Positions 13,767-14,239 of a stretch of DNA of 14,239 nt are shown here, one piece after another; position 1 is the stretch's first letter, and the number at the start of each line of letters is the position of its first letter. The notes beneath the pieces were generated by a model that was not told the DNA's origin, did not search any database, and saw only the letters and a list, made by a program, of their open reading frames with translations. This DNA comes from Schleiferiaceae bacterium (lineage in GTDB: Bacteria; Bacteroidota; Bacteroidia; Flavobacteriales; Schleiferiaceae). The position numbers were made by a program, and so were the translations under genes. Location of the stretch: NCBI GenBank assembly GCA_023260615.1, contig JALQUY010000029.1, positions 1-14,239 on the forward strand. The letters run 5' to 3'.

Positions 13767-14239
13767 ATGGCTCAGAAAAAAGCGATTCAGCGCCTGCAGG
13801 ACCTCCGTGAAGAGGCGATGCAAGGCGGCGGTTCCAAACGCATAGAGGCGCAGCACGCCAAGGGAAAGCTCACGGCGCGCGAACGCTTAGACGTCCTGTT
13901 TGATCCCGGGAGTTTTGAGGAACTCGGGCAAATGGTGACCCACCGCAGCACCCTTTTTGGCTTGGACCAGCAGCACTTTTTGGGCGATGGCGTGGTGACC
14001 GGTTATGGAACGGTAAACGGCCGCACCGTTTATGCCTACGCGCAGGATTTCACCGTTTTGGGAGGGTCCCTGGCGGAGGCCCACGCTGAAAAGATTTGCC
14101 GCATCCTGGACCTTGCGGTGCAAAACGGCTGTCCCGTTATTGGATTGAACGATTCGGGCGGTGCACGCATCCAGGAGGGCGTGGTGTCCTTGGGCGGTTA
14201 CGCGGATATTTTCTACCGCAACACACGCGCATCCGGCGT
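13767..14239 (+). CDS. Acyl-CoA carboxylase beta subunit (propionyl-CoA type), partial
   Basis: The frame is open for 157 codons from the ATG to the window end, so only the N-terminal part (family length roughly 510-545) is present. It is the carboxyltransferase beta subunit, which moves the carboxyl group from biotin to an acyl-CoA. Motifs: KLTARERLD at 34-42, GDGVVTGYGTVNGR at 73-86, AQDFTVLGGSLAEAHAEKI at 92-110 and the acyl-CoA-binding NDSGGARIQEGVVSLGGYA at 128-146. These fit PccB/MccB-type subunits better than AccD, which has an N-terminal zinc ribbon absent here. Propionyl-CoA is the most likely substrate, with other short acyl-CoAs possible. No other carboxylase subunit lies in the window. 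The start follows the TATATTCG box and gives the usual short N-terminus. Confidence 0.94.
   Translation, partial: MAQKKAIQRLQDLREEAMQGGGSKRIEAQHAKGKLTARERLDVLFDPGSFEELGQMVTHRSTLFGLDQQHFLGDGVVTGYGTVNGRTVYAYAQDFTVLGGSLAEAHAEKICRILDLAVQNGCPVIGLNDSGGARIQEGVVSLGGYADIFYRNTRASG

Overview
The window looks like a chromosomal piece of a fairly GC-rich Bacteroidota bacterium, most likely of the Flavobacteriia. Four things point that way: a C-terminal tail of the type IX secretion (T9SS) kind, an S46-family dipeptidyl-peptidase, DUF2480 and DUF4153 proteins, and promoter boxes of the Bacteroidota TAnnTTTG type with no Shine-Dalgarno sequences. A HMG-CoA synthase implies the mevalonate route to isoprenoids, which fits Flavobacteriia better than most other Bacteroidota. 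This placement is inference from gene content; no rRNA is present.

Layout. Positions 1-2256 hold two minus-strand genes for exported proteins: a partial alpha/beta hydrolase and, transcribed before it, a tryptophan-rich protein with a T9SS-like tail. From 2352 to 7077 runs a tight six-gene plus-strand cluster: sufS, sufE, a sufT-like DUF59 gene, HMG-CoA synthase, a DUF2480 gene and a DUF3050 gene. A 199-base spacer with small hairpins follows. Next comes an S46 dipeptidyl-peptidase (7277-9418) ending in a textbook intrinsic terminator, then a DUF4153 multi-spanning membrane protein (9547-10968). parB lies on the minus strand (10985-11851), convergent with the DUF4153 gene and divergent from lepA (11935-13731). 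The window ends inside an acyl-CoA carboxylase beta-subunit gene (13767 onward).

How the genes work together. SufS and SufE mobilise sulfur from cysteine, and the DUF59 protein belongs to a family used in Fe-S cluster maturation. The HMG-CoA synthase overlaps the DUF59 gene by four bases (ATGA), so the two are very probably translated together. The DUF2480 and DUF3050 proteins, both of unknown function, follow at nine-base gaps. This cluster is the most interesting part of the window: it ties Fe-S assembly, the committed step of isoprenoid synthesis and two uncharacterised proteins into one probable transcript. The sufBCD scaffold genes are not next to it. The rest is mostly housekeeping: peptide use, chromosome segregation, translation and acyl-CoA carboxylation. 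I see no CRISPR array, prophage, insertion sequence, tRNA or rRNA. Apart from the Suf-linked cluster and a recurring box four bases before start codons, I found no candidate for a wholly new system.
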